Of a stretch of 56,892 nt of DNA, positions 49,904 to 56,892 are shown piece by piece. Positions within the stretch are counted from its first letter, which is position 1. Every line of letters begins with the position of its first letter. The notes under the pieces were generated by a model. It had not been told where the DNA came from. It saw only the letters and a program-made list of their open reading frames with translations, and searched no databases. This DNA comes from Sulfurovum sp. (lineage in GTDB: Bacteria; Campylobacterota; Campylobacteria; Campylobacterales; Sulfurovaceae): the NCBI GenBank assembly GCA_027019175.1, contig JALUXB010000039.1, positions 1 through 56,892 on the forward strand, given 5' to 3'. Both the position numbers and the translations under genes were made by a program.

Positions 49904-50638
49904 TTAATAAAGTAAAGGTATAAGCTTCGCCACCTGCTTTTTGTAATCGCGGTACGCATCCCCAAAGTGGCGTTCAAGATCACGCTCTTCGTAGTAGAGC
50001 CCTATGAGAATGTAAATACTTAACCCCGCACTCAAAAGCAGATGCCCGTACCCCATCGCCGGTGTCGCCCAGAGTCCTGCCAGTACGCCCAGCTGAATGG
50101 GGTGACGTACCACCCTGTAGAAGAGTTTCACTTCAAATGGAATCTCTTTAGGCGATACCCCGCGCAGGTAGTGCCACCCCTGCTGCAGCCCGAAGAGTTC
50201 GAAGTGGTTGATGACGAAGGTCGCCACAGTCGAGAAGAGCCAGGCGGCAACAAAAAGCGCACTCAGCAGACTGCCCCATATCGAACTTCTCAAATCCCAC
50301 AGATACCCCTCGAAGGGCTGGAAGAAGAGGATGATGAGCCAGAGCAGCGCACCGGAAAGCCAGACATAGGTTGAACGCTCGATACTCTCAGGCAGTGTGC
50401 CAAAGAGTTTGCGTTTGATACTTTTGCGCGCCATCAGCGTATGCTGCAGACCAAAGAGAGCGATGAGCAGAAGATCGAGTGCAACCGCACCAAAGCTTAT
50501 ATCAGCCGTACCCCTGTCGATATGCCACGGCATCAGATCCCAGGGTGAGATGTAGAGAATGAACGCTATCTGCCCCGACATCGCAAAGAGGTAGGAGAAA
50601 ACAGCGTATAAAAAGACTCCTGTTTTTTTCATACTCAC
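49904..50638 (-). CDS. mddA: Methanethiol S-methyltransferase MddA-like membrane protein
   Basis: A 244-residue integral membrane methyltransferase of the isoprenylcysteine methyltransferase/NnrU group. The last third fits MddA: FYRVVRHPIQLGVLAGLWAT (RHP motif), MGYGHLLLSAGLSIYILIG, EERDLERHFGDAYRDY. MddA methylates methanethiol to dimethyl sulfide with SAM. At this relatedness, other small-thiol or isoprenyl substrates cannot be excluded. A GTG at 50638 has AAAGG 7 bases upstream; the ATG at 50632 is an alternative. It is a single-gene unit. Confidence 0.8.
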   Translation of the reverse strand: MSMKKTGVFLYAVFSYLFAMSGQIAFILYISPWDLMPWHIDRGTADISFGAVALDLLLIALFGLQHTLMARKSIKRKLFGTLPESIERSTYVWLSGALLWLIILFFQPFEGYLWDLRSSIWGSLLSALFVAAWLFSTVATFVINHFELFGLQQGWHYLRGVSPKEIPFEVKLFYRVVRHPIQLGVLAGLWATPAMGYGHLLLSAGLSIYILIGLYYEERDLERHFGDAYRDYKKQVAKLIPLLY

Positions 50639-50775
50639 ATGCTCACCTTTCATCATTTTCAACATTCCCGATAGGAACAAATATCAACAAGAGAAGTCTC
50701 TCCAAAAGGACTCCTTAAATCGTTTACAAAAGATTATAACGAAGTTTCTCTGCCATTCTATTTCTAAACAGTTCG

Positions 50776-50859
50776 ACGATCATTGGTACGGCACTCAACA
50801 ACGACATGCTGCAGGCATACAACAACATACACGAAGACTTCTTCTACCCTATGGGCTAA
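50776..50859 (+). pseudogene. Remnant of a coding 3' end
   Basis: This plus-strand frame reads T-I-I-G-T-A-L-N-N-D-M-L-Q-A-Y-N-N-I-H-E-D and then F-F-Y-P-M-G stop. It shows strongly coding-like codon use (AAC, GAC, TAC, TTC, CTC) inside an otherwise AT-rich gap. There is no start codon with a ribosome binding site, and a stop (TAA) lies about 12 codons upstream in the same frame. It ends one base before the DUF2237 stop codon. I do not recognise the parent gene. Confidence 0.4.
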
Positions 50860-51228
50860 TCAGAGATCGATTGCATATCCTTTAAGTGTGTCAAGGTCGA
50901 TAAGCTCGAGCATCCTCTCGTGTGTTGCGTGAATGAAGATGTGAGGTGCCATACCGTCTTTGTGCGCCTGCACGAAGCGCGGACCGCTCAGACACCAACT
51001 CTGTCCCGGCTTCACACCGGCAAAGTTGAACTCAGGACGCGGTGTGGAGAGGTCGTTTCCCACCCGCCTGGAGTACTCCAGAAACTCTTTTGTTGCATAG
51101 ATGCACACAGCATGTACCCCAGGATTGTCCGGTCCGGAGTAGCAGGTGCCGTCACGGTAGAAGCCCGTCAGCGGTTTCAGAGAACAGGGTTCAAGCGGCT
51201 CGCCAAGTACATTTTTGGGTTCTTCCAT
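50860..51228 (-). CDS. DUF2237 protein
   Basis: About 122 residues beginning MEEPKNVLGEPLEPCS. The family pattern is strong: PLTGFYRDGTCYSG, GVHAVCIYATKEFL, GNDLSTPRPEFNF, KPGQSWCLSGPRFVQA and a C-terminal ATHERMLELIDLDTL. The function of DUF2237 is unknown. ATG 51228 overlaps the TGA of the gene upstream (TGATG), with AAAGGAG placed before it, so expression is coupled to that gene. A longer open frame exists upstream but has no support. Confidence 0.88.
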   Translation of the reverse strand: MEEPKNVLGEPLEPCSLKPLTGFYRDGTCYSGPDNPGVHAVCIYATKEFLEYSRRVGNDLSTPRPEFNFAGVKPGQSWCLSGPRFVQAHKDGMAPHIFIHATHERMLELIDLDTLKGYAIDL

Positions 51229-51896
51229 CACTTCTCCTTTGCAGGCGGACAGACGAAGTGGCGCATATCGATGCCACCCAGCGTATCGTTCCACCCTATG
51301 TAGACATACCTGTTGCCACAGTCGACACCCAGAAAGCAGTTGCCAAAGTAGTGCGTCAGCAGTTCGCCTATCAATTCCTCCTTGGGCAGTGCCGCCACCC
51401 AGACAAAACCTATGGGTTTGAGTGCGGGTACCTCCTTGCTGCTGCGCATCAGGTCACGCAGTTTCGTCTCTATCTCACAGAGACTCTCATCATCATATAC
51501 CCCCGCTTCCACCACTGCCTTGAAACTGCCGTTGTCCAGCACCTTTTTCCACTTGTCTGCCGGGCGCTTCGGTGCATACCGGTAGCTGTCACTCTCTTTG
51601 GCGATGCAGAGTGCACCTACCTGCTTGAAGGCATTTGTCGCCTCTTTTGACAGCTCCTGCAAGGCTTCGAAACTGTACTCACTACGGGTGAACCCCTCAT
51701 CATCGAGCACGCCTTCTCTCTCCAAGACCAAAGCCGTCGCTTCATCGACCCTGCTTTTGTGATGTACGATGGCTACGGGAAAGTGTGTCTTCCAGTGCAG
51801 ATGCGAATCGACATCGAGCAGCTCCAAAAATGCTTCTGTCTCAAACGCTTCAAGGTCGTGTACGGACTTTTCGATGTGTGCAATGATCTCCTGCAT
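51228..51896 (-). CDS. Hypothetical cytoplasmic protein paired with DUF2237
   Basis: A 222-residue acidic protein without signal or membrane segments. A helical N-terminal part (EIIAHIEKSVHDLEAFE) with HLHWKTHFPVAIVHH is followed by alternating strands and helices (ELIGELLTHYFGNCFL, CGNRYVYIGWNDTLGG). I do not recognise a family. ATG 51896 has GGAG 5 bases upstream. It is coupled to the DUF2237 gene by a one-base overlap. Confidence 0.75.
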   Translation of the reverse strand: MQEIIAHIEKSVHDLEAFETEAFLELLDVDSHLHWKTHFPVAIVHHKSRVDEATALVLEREGVLDDEGFTRSEYSFEALQELSKEATNAFKQVGALCIAKESDSYRYAPKRPADKWKKVLDNGSFKAVVEAGVYDDESLCEIETKLRDLMRSSKEVPALKPIGFVWVAALPKEELIGELLTHYFGNCFLGVDCGNRYVYIGWNDTLGGIDMRHFVCPPAKEK

Positions 51897-52010
51897 CCGT
51901 GCTCCTTTCAACTCTATTATTATTAATAATTATGACATATGCGCTTTGGAACACAACTTAAGCTGCACGTTTGTCTGGTAAATCTGTTAAGCGTGTATCG
52001 CTACCGCTCA

Positions 52011-53507
52011 TCAGAGGCAGTGTTCTCGCACATACGCCAGTGCTGCCTCTTTGTCCTCAAAATCACCATCCATCTGTTTGGCATAGAGTGCATCGAGTAT
52101 CCTCTTGAAGTTCGGTGAGGGCTCCAGGCCCAGTGCAATGAGGTCACGCCCCTGCACCATTGGCTTCAGCGGTCTGCTGCGCACCGAAAGCTGCTGCGCC
52201 TTCTCAAGCAGCCACTCTCCTGCAGGATACTCCCCCCGCTTCGCTTCAGGCGTCGTACGCCCCAGAAAATCAGCCTTTGCCACCAGTACCAGCTCTTCGA
52301 TGTTCACCTTGGTCGCCAGCCGCCTGATAGCCCCTGCCTTGGCGCCCTGCCTGTAGAACTGCGAAGGCTTGAGATGATGTTCCACCAACGGCAGAATACT
52401 TTCAATGAAATCGTGTTCATTGGTCAGATGGTAGAGAAAAGTGCGGGTCGGTTCGATGCCGGCTTTTTCGTGGCCAAGCGCACGAATGCGCGCATTCGAA
52501 TGAGGAATGAGGAATGAAGAATGAGGAATTGTGGTATGTGTTTCTGACGAAACACTTTTATTGATTGGCTGCCATTTTTCTACTCGGCCGTCTTCATATT
52601 CTATCGTGGTGGTGAGGGGTTTGCCGAAGTCGTGGCAGAGTTCGGCAAAGAGCAGTTTGAGTCGCCACTTCTCATCCTCCCCTTTTCCTTTTTCCCTTTT
52701 TAATTCTCCCGCCATCGCATTGACGCTCATCATCGTATGGACCCACACATCCCCTTCGGGGTGCCATTTGGGATCTTGCGGTACGCCACTGAGTGCGTGC
52801 AGTTCTGGAAAGTAGCGTGCCGTAATGCCCCACTCTCGCATCAGCTCGAACCCGACAGAGGGTTTGGGGGCTTTGAGCAGCAGCTTTTTCCACTCTTCGT
52901 AGACCCGCTCTTTAGGCAGCTCTTCAAGCATCCCTTCTGTAACCATCTTTTTGCACAATACCGCAGTCTCTTCGGCCACTTCGAAACCAAAGCGTGCGGC
53001 AAACTGTACCGCACGGTAGACGCGCAGGGGGTCTTCCACAAAGGTGGCGTCGTCGATATGACGCAAGATGCCAAACTGAATATCGTTCAGACCGCCGTAG
53101 GGATCGAATATCTCTTTTGTCAGCAGGTCGTAGCCTATCGCGTTGACGGTAAAGTCCCGCCGCTTTGCCGCAGTGGCGAAGTCCAGCCCGCCGTCAGGGA
53201 CAACCTCAAAGCCCTGGTGCCCCTTTGCTGTTTTCTTTTCGGTACGCGGGAAAGCGAAGTCGTACACCTCTCCCCCGATGTGCAACTTCAGTACCCCAAA
53301 GCTCTTTCCCACCGCCGATACTTTGCCAAAGCGTGAAAGCAGCGTCTCAAGCTGTGAGACTTCCTTCAGGCCGTAGACCTCAATGTCAAAGTCTTTGGGC
53401 TCTTTACCCATTACCATGTCCCGCACCGCACCACCGACAAGTACGGCTTTGGCGCCTGCAACATCTATCATTTTGGCAGCATCTTCAAGCAGCGGGGGCA
53501 AGTGCAT
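52011..53507 (-). CDS. cca: tRNA nucleotidyltransferase (CCA-adding enzyme) with HD domain
   Basis: A 498-residue class II nucleotidyltransferase that adds or repairs the CCA end of tRNA. LVGGAVRDMVMGKEPKDFDI carries the catalytic DxD near residue 40. RRDFTVNAIGYD is followed by the RNA-binding ERVYEEWKKLLLK. The HD-type region contains WVHTMM (about 255), AELCHDFGK (about 289) and GHEKAG (about 346). An insertion of about 25 residues (about 317-341) coded by GAATGAG repeats lies just before GHEKAG. It heads the minus-strand run that ends near 52011 and is divergent from nothing nearby. Confidence 0.93.
   Translation of the reverse strand: MHLPPLLEDAAKMIDVAGAKAVLVGGAVRDMVMGKEPKDFDIEVYGLKEVSQLETLLSRFGKVSAVGKSFGVLKLHIGGEVYDFAFPRTEKKTAKGHQGFEVVPDGGLDFATAAKRRDFTVNAIGYDLLTKEIFDPYGGLNDIQFGILRHIDDATFVEDPLRVYRAVQFAARFGFEVAEETAVLCKKMVTEGMLEELPKERVYEEWKKLLLKAPKPSVGFELMREWGITARYFPELHALSGVPQDPKWHPEGDVWVHTMMSVNAMAGELKREKGKGEDEKWRLKLLFAELCHDFGKPLTTTIEYEDGRVEKWQPINKSVSSETHTTIPHSSFLIPHSNARIRALGHEKAGIEPTRTFLYHLTNEHDFIESILPLVEHHLKPSQFYRQGAKAGAIRRLATKVNIEELVLVAKADFLGRTTPEAKRGEYPAGEWLLEKAQQLSVRSRPLKPMVQGRDLIALGLEPSPNFKRILDALYAKQMDGDFEDKEAALAYVREHCL
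52498..52530. repeat. Heptanucleotide tandem repeat inside cca
   Basis: GAATGAG is repeated four times (52498-52525, the third copy GAATGAA) and continues as a partial fifth copy (GAATT). It lies within the coding frame of cca and encodes the polar stretch IPHSSFLIPHSN. Confidence 0.85.
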
Positions 53508-53512
53508 TATGG

Positions 53513-54040
53513 CTATCGTCCGTAGTAGGAGATAATGGAAGCTTTGCTGATAGTGTGCGCGTTGATCATAAATCCAGCCACAGGCGCATTGGTCTTGGGT
53601 GTGATGTCAAGCTTCGGCACATCGAGCGCATAGACGGTAAAGATGTAGCGGTGCGGCTTGTCACCTTTGGGCGGGCACGCGCCGCCAAAGCCCTCGATAC
53701 CATAGTCATTTGTGACCTCGACAGCACCTTTTGGCATCGTTTTTTCGGATGCACCGCGTTCGAGCTTCGTTACGTTCGAGGGGATGTTGACGACCACCCA
53801 GTGCCACCAGCCGCTGCCCGTGGGCGCATCGGGGTCGTACACCGTCACGGCAAAACTCTTCGTACCCTTTGGCGCATCTCTCCAGCTAAGTTCCGGAGAG
53901 ACATTCTGCCCGTTGCACCCAAAGCCCTTAAACTCCTGCATTTTGGTCAGCTGCCCTTTGATATCGCTGCTGGTAAGGGTAAAGTTGCCTGCTACCGCCA
54001 TTACACTGGAGAGTATCAAAGAGGTTATAATACGTTTCAT
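53513..54040 (-). CDS. Exported PEBP/YbhB-family protein
   Basis: A 175-residue protein with signal peptide (IITSLILSSVMAVAG). The phosphatidylethanolamine-binding protein motifs are TVYDPDAPTGSGWWHW and FGGACPPKGDKPHRYIFTVY, the (bacterial YbhB/YbcL) forms of the DPDAP and GPxxPxxxxHRY motifs. Bacterial members bind small ligands; physiological role unknown. AAAGGA lies 6 bases before ATG 54040. Its end is 5 bases from the cca start. Confidence 0.92.
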   Translation of the reverse strand: MKRIITSLILSSVMAVAGNFTLTSSDIKGQLTKMQEFKGFGCNGQNVSPELSWRDAPKGTKSFAVTVYDPDAPTGSGWWHWVVVNIPSNVTKLERGASEKTMPKGAVEVTNDYGIEGFGGACPPKGDKPHRYIFTVYALDVPKLDITPKTNAPVAGFMINAHTISKASIISYYGR

Positions 54041-54091
54041 TGCATATCCTTTTTCTGTTTTTTGCAATTATATCCAATGCCCGACACGGAT

Positions 54092-54865
54092 TCAATCTTT
54101 GAACGAAGCCCGCTCCAGCCATTTGGGAAGCTGCGCGACACTTTCAAGTACGCCATCGGGGACAATCCCTCTGTCAAGGTCACCTTCACAGTACTTTCCG
54201 GTCTTTACAAGCATCGCCTTCATCCCCGCATCCTGCGCACCTTTTATGTCAGACTCGATATCATCACCCACCATCAGCACCTCACCGGGGTTGAGTCCCA
54301 TCGAAGAGGCGGCAAGCGTAAAAAAGTCTCTGCTTGGCTTGCCGATAAGTGTCGCTTCCACCCCTACGGCAAACTCCAGTGCAGCGATGAAACCGCCCGC
54401 ATCCATCGAAAGCGCACCGTCATCATCTTTGAAGTAGCGGTTCTTCGCTGCTGCAACAAGTTTTGCACCCTTTTGCAGCGCACGGAACGCACCGTTCATA
54501 CGTGCGTAGGTAAAGTTCGTATGCGCATCGCCTACCACAACAAAATCGGGGTTTTCAGAACGCAGTTCTTCGAAGTAGCGCTCCGCTTCGTCTGTCAGCA
54601 CCGTATAGGCAGTACCCACCCGCTCCCTGATATAGGACTTTGTCGCATCGAGAGCGGTAAAGAGGCTTTCAGGCGGTATGGCAAAGCCCATCTTGCTTAG
54701 ATTTTCATAGATGGTCTGGGGAGTGGTACGTGTGGTATTGGTCAGAAAGCGCATCGGGTAACGCGTCATAAGTTCCTTAACGGTCTGAGGTGCACCCTCT
54801 ATGGGCGTATTGCCCACATAGAGTACACCGCCAATGTCGAAAAGCAGCCCTTTGATTGCATCCAT
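54092..54865 (-). CDS. HAD-superfamily hydrolase, HDHD2-like
   Basis: A 257-residue HAD phosphatase with a C2-type cap. Motif I reads LLFDIGGVLYVGN: the nucleophile Asp is present, but the usual second Asp (D-x-D) is Gly, as in HDHD2/LHPP-like proteins that have D-x-(S/G)-G. Motif II is LTNTTRTTP, the Lys motif is LIGKPSRDFF, and motif IV is MVGDDIESDIKGAQ. Loss of the general acid suggests reduced or altered phosphatase activity. AAAGGAG precedes the ATG at 54865. Confidence 0.88.
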   Translation of the reverse strand: MDAIKGLLFDIGGVLYVGNTPIEGAPQTVKELMTRYPMRFLTNTTRTTPQTIYENLSKMGFAIPPESLFTALDATKSYIRERVGTAYTVLTDEAERYFEELRSENPDFVVVGDAHTNFTYARMNGAFRALQKGAKLVAAAKNRYFKDDDGALSMDAGGFIAALEFAVGVEATLIGKPSRDFFTLAASSMGLNPGEVLMVGDDIESDIKGAQDAGMKAMLVKTGKYCEGDLDRGIVPDGVLESVAQLPKWLERASFKD

Positions 54866-54918
54866 AACAGACTCCTTTTATATGTTGTCCTTATGGGTTA
54901 TTATATCACAGGTTAATC

Positions 54919-56148
54919 TTACTTTGCAAAACGGTGTAAAATCTCTTCAAGCGCTTCGACTGCCACATCCGGCGGCATATGTCCATGCGTATAGTGGTAC
55001 TCCTCATCAAAGCTTACCTTCATCAGCTTCGCCATCGGTGAATGCCACGCCATATCATAGGCTCCGTTGTAGAGTGCATTGGAGTAAATGAGTACCGCAT
55101 CGTGCCCGCCCATGTTCATGATACAGAAGACTTCAGGGTTAAATGCTACCACCTCATCGGCAATGCCTTCGGCTTTCAAGATGGCTGAGACGGCAACATC
55201 AGCCTGATTGATGGCCACATGTCCCAGTTTCGGCTGTGCCAGGGCATTGACATCACCCACCGCATAAATATTGTCAAATGTCAGATGTTGCATCGTCTTG
55301 TCTGTGGGTACCCATCCTTTGTCATCACCCAAGCCGCTCTGGGCAATAAAATCCGGTGCCTTGTAGGGAGGGATAATGATTGCAAGGTCACACGGCAGGC
55401 TCGATCCGTCGGCAAAGAGTACGGCATCTTTGGTGATTTCAACAAGCTCTTTTGCCGTATGCAGTGCAATATTCTTCTTTTCCATCAGTTTGGCAACTGG
55501 TTCACGTGCTTTGTCCCCTACATCCTCAAAAAAGATCTCCGACGGCGAGAATACATCGATGCTGCTTTCCTCTCTCTTGCCGGATTTGCGAAGTCTGTGG
55601 TCAAGCATGAACATCACTTCACCGATAGGCCCTTCACACGGTGCTTTCAGCGGAGGTGCATCCACCTGTGTACCGAACTCGCTTTTTGCCGCTCCGGTAA
55701 CGATCTTGCCGCTTTCAAACGTTTTCAAATGCTCATGCAGGCGTACCACTTCTCTGTCATCGCAGACGGAGTATCCGTATTCACGGTATCCTTTGATAGC
55801 ATCATAATCTTTGACTGCCCCGCTTGCGATAATGAGGTAGTCATAGGAGAGTTTTGTACCCGAATCAAGCACTACTTTCTGTGCATCGGTATCGATGCGT
55901 ACCACTTCACCCTGTTCAAATGCAGCATTGTGCTTGCGAAACTGCGGCGGTGTTTCGATGTGTACGGCTTCTACCGGTTTCTCTTCCAGTGCCACTTCCG
56001 GCAGTGCCGGACGCTCCAGAGAGTAATCATGTCTGTCCACCACTGTCACCTCAAAACGGTAATGGTATTCACTCAAGCGGTACAATGCCCGCAACCCACC
56101 AAAACCGGAACCGATGATCACCACTTTTTTCAATGCTGTCTGTGCCAT
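54919..56148 (-). CDS. FAD-dependent oxidoreductase, sulfide:quinone oxidoreductase-like
   Basis: A 409-residue flavoprotein of the two-dinucleotide-binding-fold family. GSGFGG (about 13-18) binds FAD; IYAVGDVNAL near residue 295 is the second FAD motif. Cys at about 129 (YSVCDD), 171 (APCEGP) and 342 (VFCIMN) sit at positions comparable to the three redox cysteines of SQR. PCEGPIGEVMF matches the C-x-G-P-x-x-E motif there. NDH-2, the alternative call, lacks these cysteines. Membrane-bound SQR feeds sulfide electrons into the quinone pool. AAAGGA precedes the ATG, and the promoter carries two dyads. Confidence 0.78.
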   Translation of the reverse strand: MAQTALKKVVIIGSGFGGLRALYRLSEYHYRFEVTVVDRHDYSLERPALPEVALEEKPVEAVHIETPPQFRKHNAAFEQGEVVRIDTDAQKVVLDSGTKLSYDYLIIASGAVKDYDAIKGYREYGYSVCDDREVVRLHEHLKTFESGKIVTGAAKSEFGTQVDAPPLKAPCEGPIGEVMFMLDHRLRKSGKREESSIDVFSPSEIFFEDVGDKAREPVAKLMEKKNIALHTAKELVEITKDAVLFADGSSLPCDLAIIIPPYKAPDFIAQSGLGDDKGWVPTDKTMQHLTFDNIYAVGDVNALAQPKLGHVAINQADVAVSAILKAEGIADEVVAFNPEVFCIMNMGGHDAVLIYSNALYNGAYDMAWHSPMAKLMKVSFDEEYHYTHGHMPPDVAVEALEEILHRFAK

Positions 56149-56167
56149 ATGTTATCCTTTAAGATAT

Positions 56168-56224
56168 GTTGTGCAACAAGTATAGCACTTTTGGGCAAAT
56201 GGTCAATGTTACCTGACTAACATT
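56168..56224 (-). promoter_or_regulatory. Promoter with two dyads upstream of the SQR-like gene
   Basis: On the minus strand, TTGACC (56201-56206) and TATACT (56179-56184) are spaced 16 bases, a good sigma-70 promoter. AATGTTA-N6-TAACATT (56205-56224) overlaps the -35 edge, with a TGTTA-N6-TAACA core of CRP/FNR spacing. TGTTG-N2-CAACA (56167-56178) covers the start-site region. Confidence 0.6.
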
Positions 56225-56235
56225 TTAGAGTGCTG

Positions 56236-56838
56236 CTATGCATCCAGCCATTTCTGCAAATCTTCTCTCAAATGCTCTGCATTACCGCTTCGAAGATAAT
56301 AATGCTCCCCATTTTTCAACGCTACTTTCACCACCGGCTTCCAGAAACGAAACATCGTTCCCAGCGTACGGCGCCACTTGCGCTCTTTTGCAGGGACTAC
56401 GGCAATAGAGGCGATTTGTGCTTTGGGAATGGCCACTACCCTGTTACCCGTGGCGATGAGATACTCGTCCGTGACGATGATACGTGCATAGTAGCGCCAC
56501 AGCAGAACATAGAGCCAGAAGAACCACAGAAGGAATACAAATGCATCAAGCACTGTGGCGACATAGCTGTAGGGTACATCGAGCGTCAAGAGCCAGTACG
56601 GGTCTCCCATTATCCACTTGGAAAGCAGATACTTTATCCATTCAAAGCCAACTGAAGCGATGATGATTGTTGCTGTCAGGATCAAAAAGCCCATAAAGCG
56701 GCTGCTCAGCCTGCGCTGAAAGCGGATGTCACGCTGGGTAAGCCTGATACCCTGTTTACGAAGCTGCCAGCCGTACAGTCCCACATAGCCGACAATGAAA
56801 AAGAACAGTACCACCAAAGAAAGCAGTCCCATTTCCAT
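56236..56838 (-). CDS. Membrane protein with PH-like C-terminal domain
   Basis: A 200-residue protein with about three membrane helices: LSLVVLFFFIVGYVGLYGW, FMGFLILTATIIIASVGF and FVFLLWFFWLYVLLWRYYA. A beta-rich, PH-like region follows (ARIIVTDEYLIATGNRVVAI, VVKVALKNGEHYYL), ending LREDLQKWLDA. The fold type resembles small bacterial PH-domain membrane proteins (bPH family). I do not assign a function. The ATG at 56838 is near the window edge; no upstream gene is visible. Nothing else is coded in 56839-56892. Confidence 0.75.
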   Translation of the reverse strand: MEMGLLSLVVLFFFIVGYVGLYGWQLRKQGIRLTQRDIRFQRRLSSRFMGFLILTATIIIASVGFEWIKYLLSKWIMGDPYWLLTLDVPYSYVATVLDAFVFLLWFFWLYVLLWRYYARIIVTDEYLIATGNRVVAIPKAQIASIAVVPAKERKWRRTLGTMFRFWKPVVKVALKNGEHYYLRSGNAEHLREDLQKWLDA

Positions 56839-56892
56839 AGGAAAATAGTAGTATTCACGCGCAATATATCGGTATCTGTTTTGCGGTGTAAA

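Noticed and set aside
52498-52530. Short CRISPR-like array
   Set aside because: The units are 7 bases and directly abutting, with no spacers and no cas genes.
53165-54700. Long plus-strand open frame of 511 codons opposite cca, PEBP and HAD genes
   Set aside because: It runs across three well-supported minus-strand genes and their gaps, has no family motif and no ribosome binding site. It is the mirror of GC-rich codon use on the other strand.
54919-56148. NADH dehydrogenase type II
   Set aside because: The overall fold fits, but the C-x-G-P-x-x-E motif and two further cysteines fit sulfide:quinone oxidoreductase better.
55219-56220. Plus-strand open frame of 333 codons opposite the SQR-like gene
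   Set aside because: The minus-strand gene has clear FAD motifs and a ribosome binding site. The plus frame gives a Cys/Phe/His-rich, family-free translation.
1-56892. tRNA, rRNA or known riboswitch genes
   Set aside because: All gaps are short (none over 300 bases). I found no cloverleaf, T-loop GTTCGA context or conserved riboswitch core in them.

Overview
The window looks like a chromosomal stretch of a Campylobacterota (epsilonproteobacterial) organism, most likely a marine sulfur oxidiser close to Sulfurovum. That placement is an inference from gene content: a fused ResB-CcsA cytochrome c maturation protein (CcsBA), the rlmH-dksA-membrane protein-dus operon order that I recall from Campylobacter, a sulfide:quinone oxidoreductase-like flavoprotein, a TauE/SafE permease, an MddA-like methanethiol methyltransferase, and promoters with a strong TATAAT-like -10 but usually no clear -35. 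Genes are densely packed with many 1-17 base overlaps. No gap reaches 300 bases; the longest (about 220 bases, 50639-50859) holds a gene remnant. I saw no tRNA, rRNA, CRISPR array, insertion sequence or prophage.

Layout. 1-7.7 kb: DEAD-box helicase behind a hairpin-rich leader, uppP, an ABC exporter, serB, then a metF-like gene, a small outer-membrane barrel, a YqaA-type membrane protein and an LpxH-like hydrolase. 7.8-16.4 kb is an accessory block: two secreted proteins sharing an LprI-like domain flank a five-gene, fully overlapping minus-strand operon (PPP phosphatase, Cys-rich small protein, three unknowns). A WG-repeat protein, a very small ORF and an AAA/DUF4143 ATPase with a repeat-rich promoter follow. 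16.4-18.9 kb: argC, greA, surE. 18.9-21.6 kb is a second accessory block: a ParE/Phd toxin-antitoxin pair, then a secreted LHH-family (HNH/Endo VII) nuclease coupled to a glycine-zipper TPR protein. 21.8-33.1 kb: ThiF/TcdA-like enzyme, periplasmic coiled-coil protein, CcsBA, DNA polymerase I, a small membrane protein and UvrA.

33.2-35.7 kb is an envelope operon: three helical proteins (ElaB/YqjD-like and YqjE-like in type) followed by a POTRA-less BamA-type barrel. 35.8-41.5 kb: DUF1254/DUF1214 protein, AraC regulator, a secreted unknown, a phospholipase D-family lipoprotein, a TSUP permease. 42.0-44.9 kb: the rlmH-dksA-membrane-dus operon. 45-49.8 kb: Aat-like protein, TRIC-type channel, low-molecular-weight phosphatase, CutA, DsbD-like reductase, SMUG2-like glycosylase, a small lipoprotein. 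49.9-56.8 kb: MddA-like methyltransferase, DUF2237 protein, CCA-adding enzyme with a heptanucleotide repeat inside its coding frame, PEBP protein, HDHD2-like HAD hydrolase, SQR-like flavoprotein with a dyad-rich promoter, and a PH-like membrane protein.

Best candidates for something undescribed: the LHH nuclease/glycine-zipper TPR pair, the five-gene operon between the LprI proteins, the POTRA-less barrel operon, and the autoregulation-like promoter of the AAA/DUF4143 gene with its small downstream ORF.
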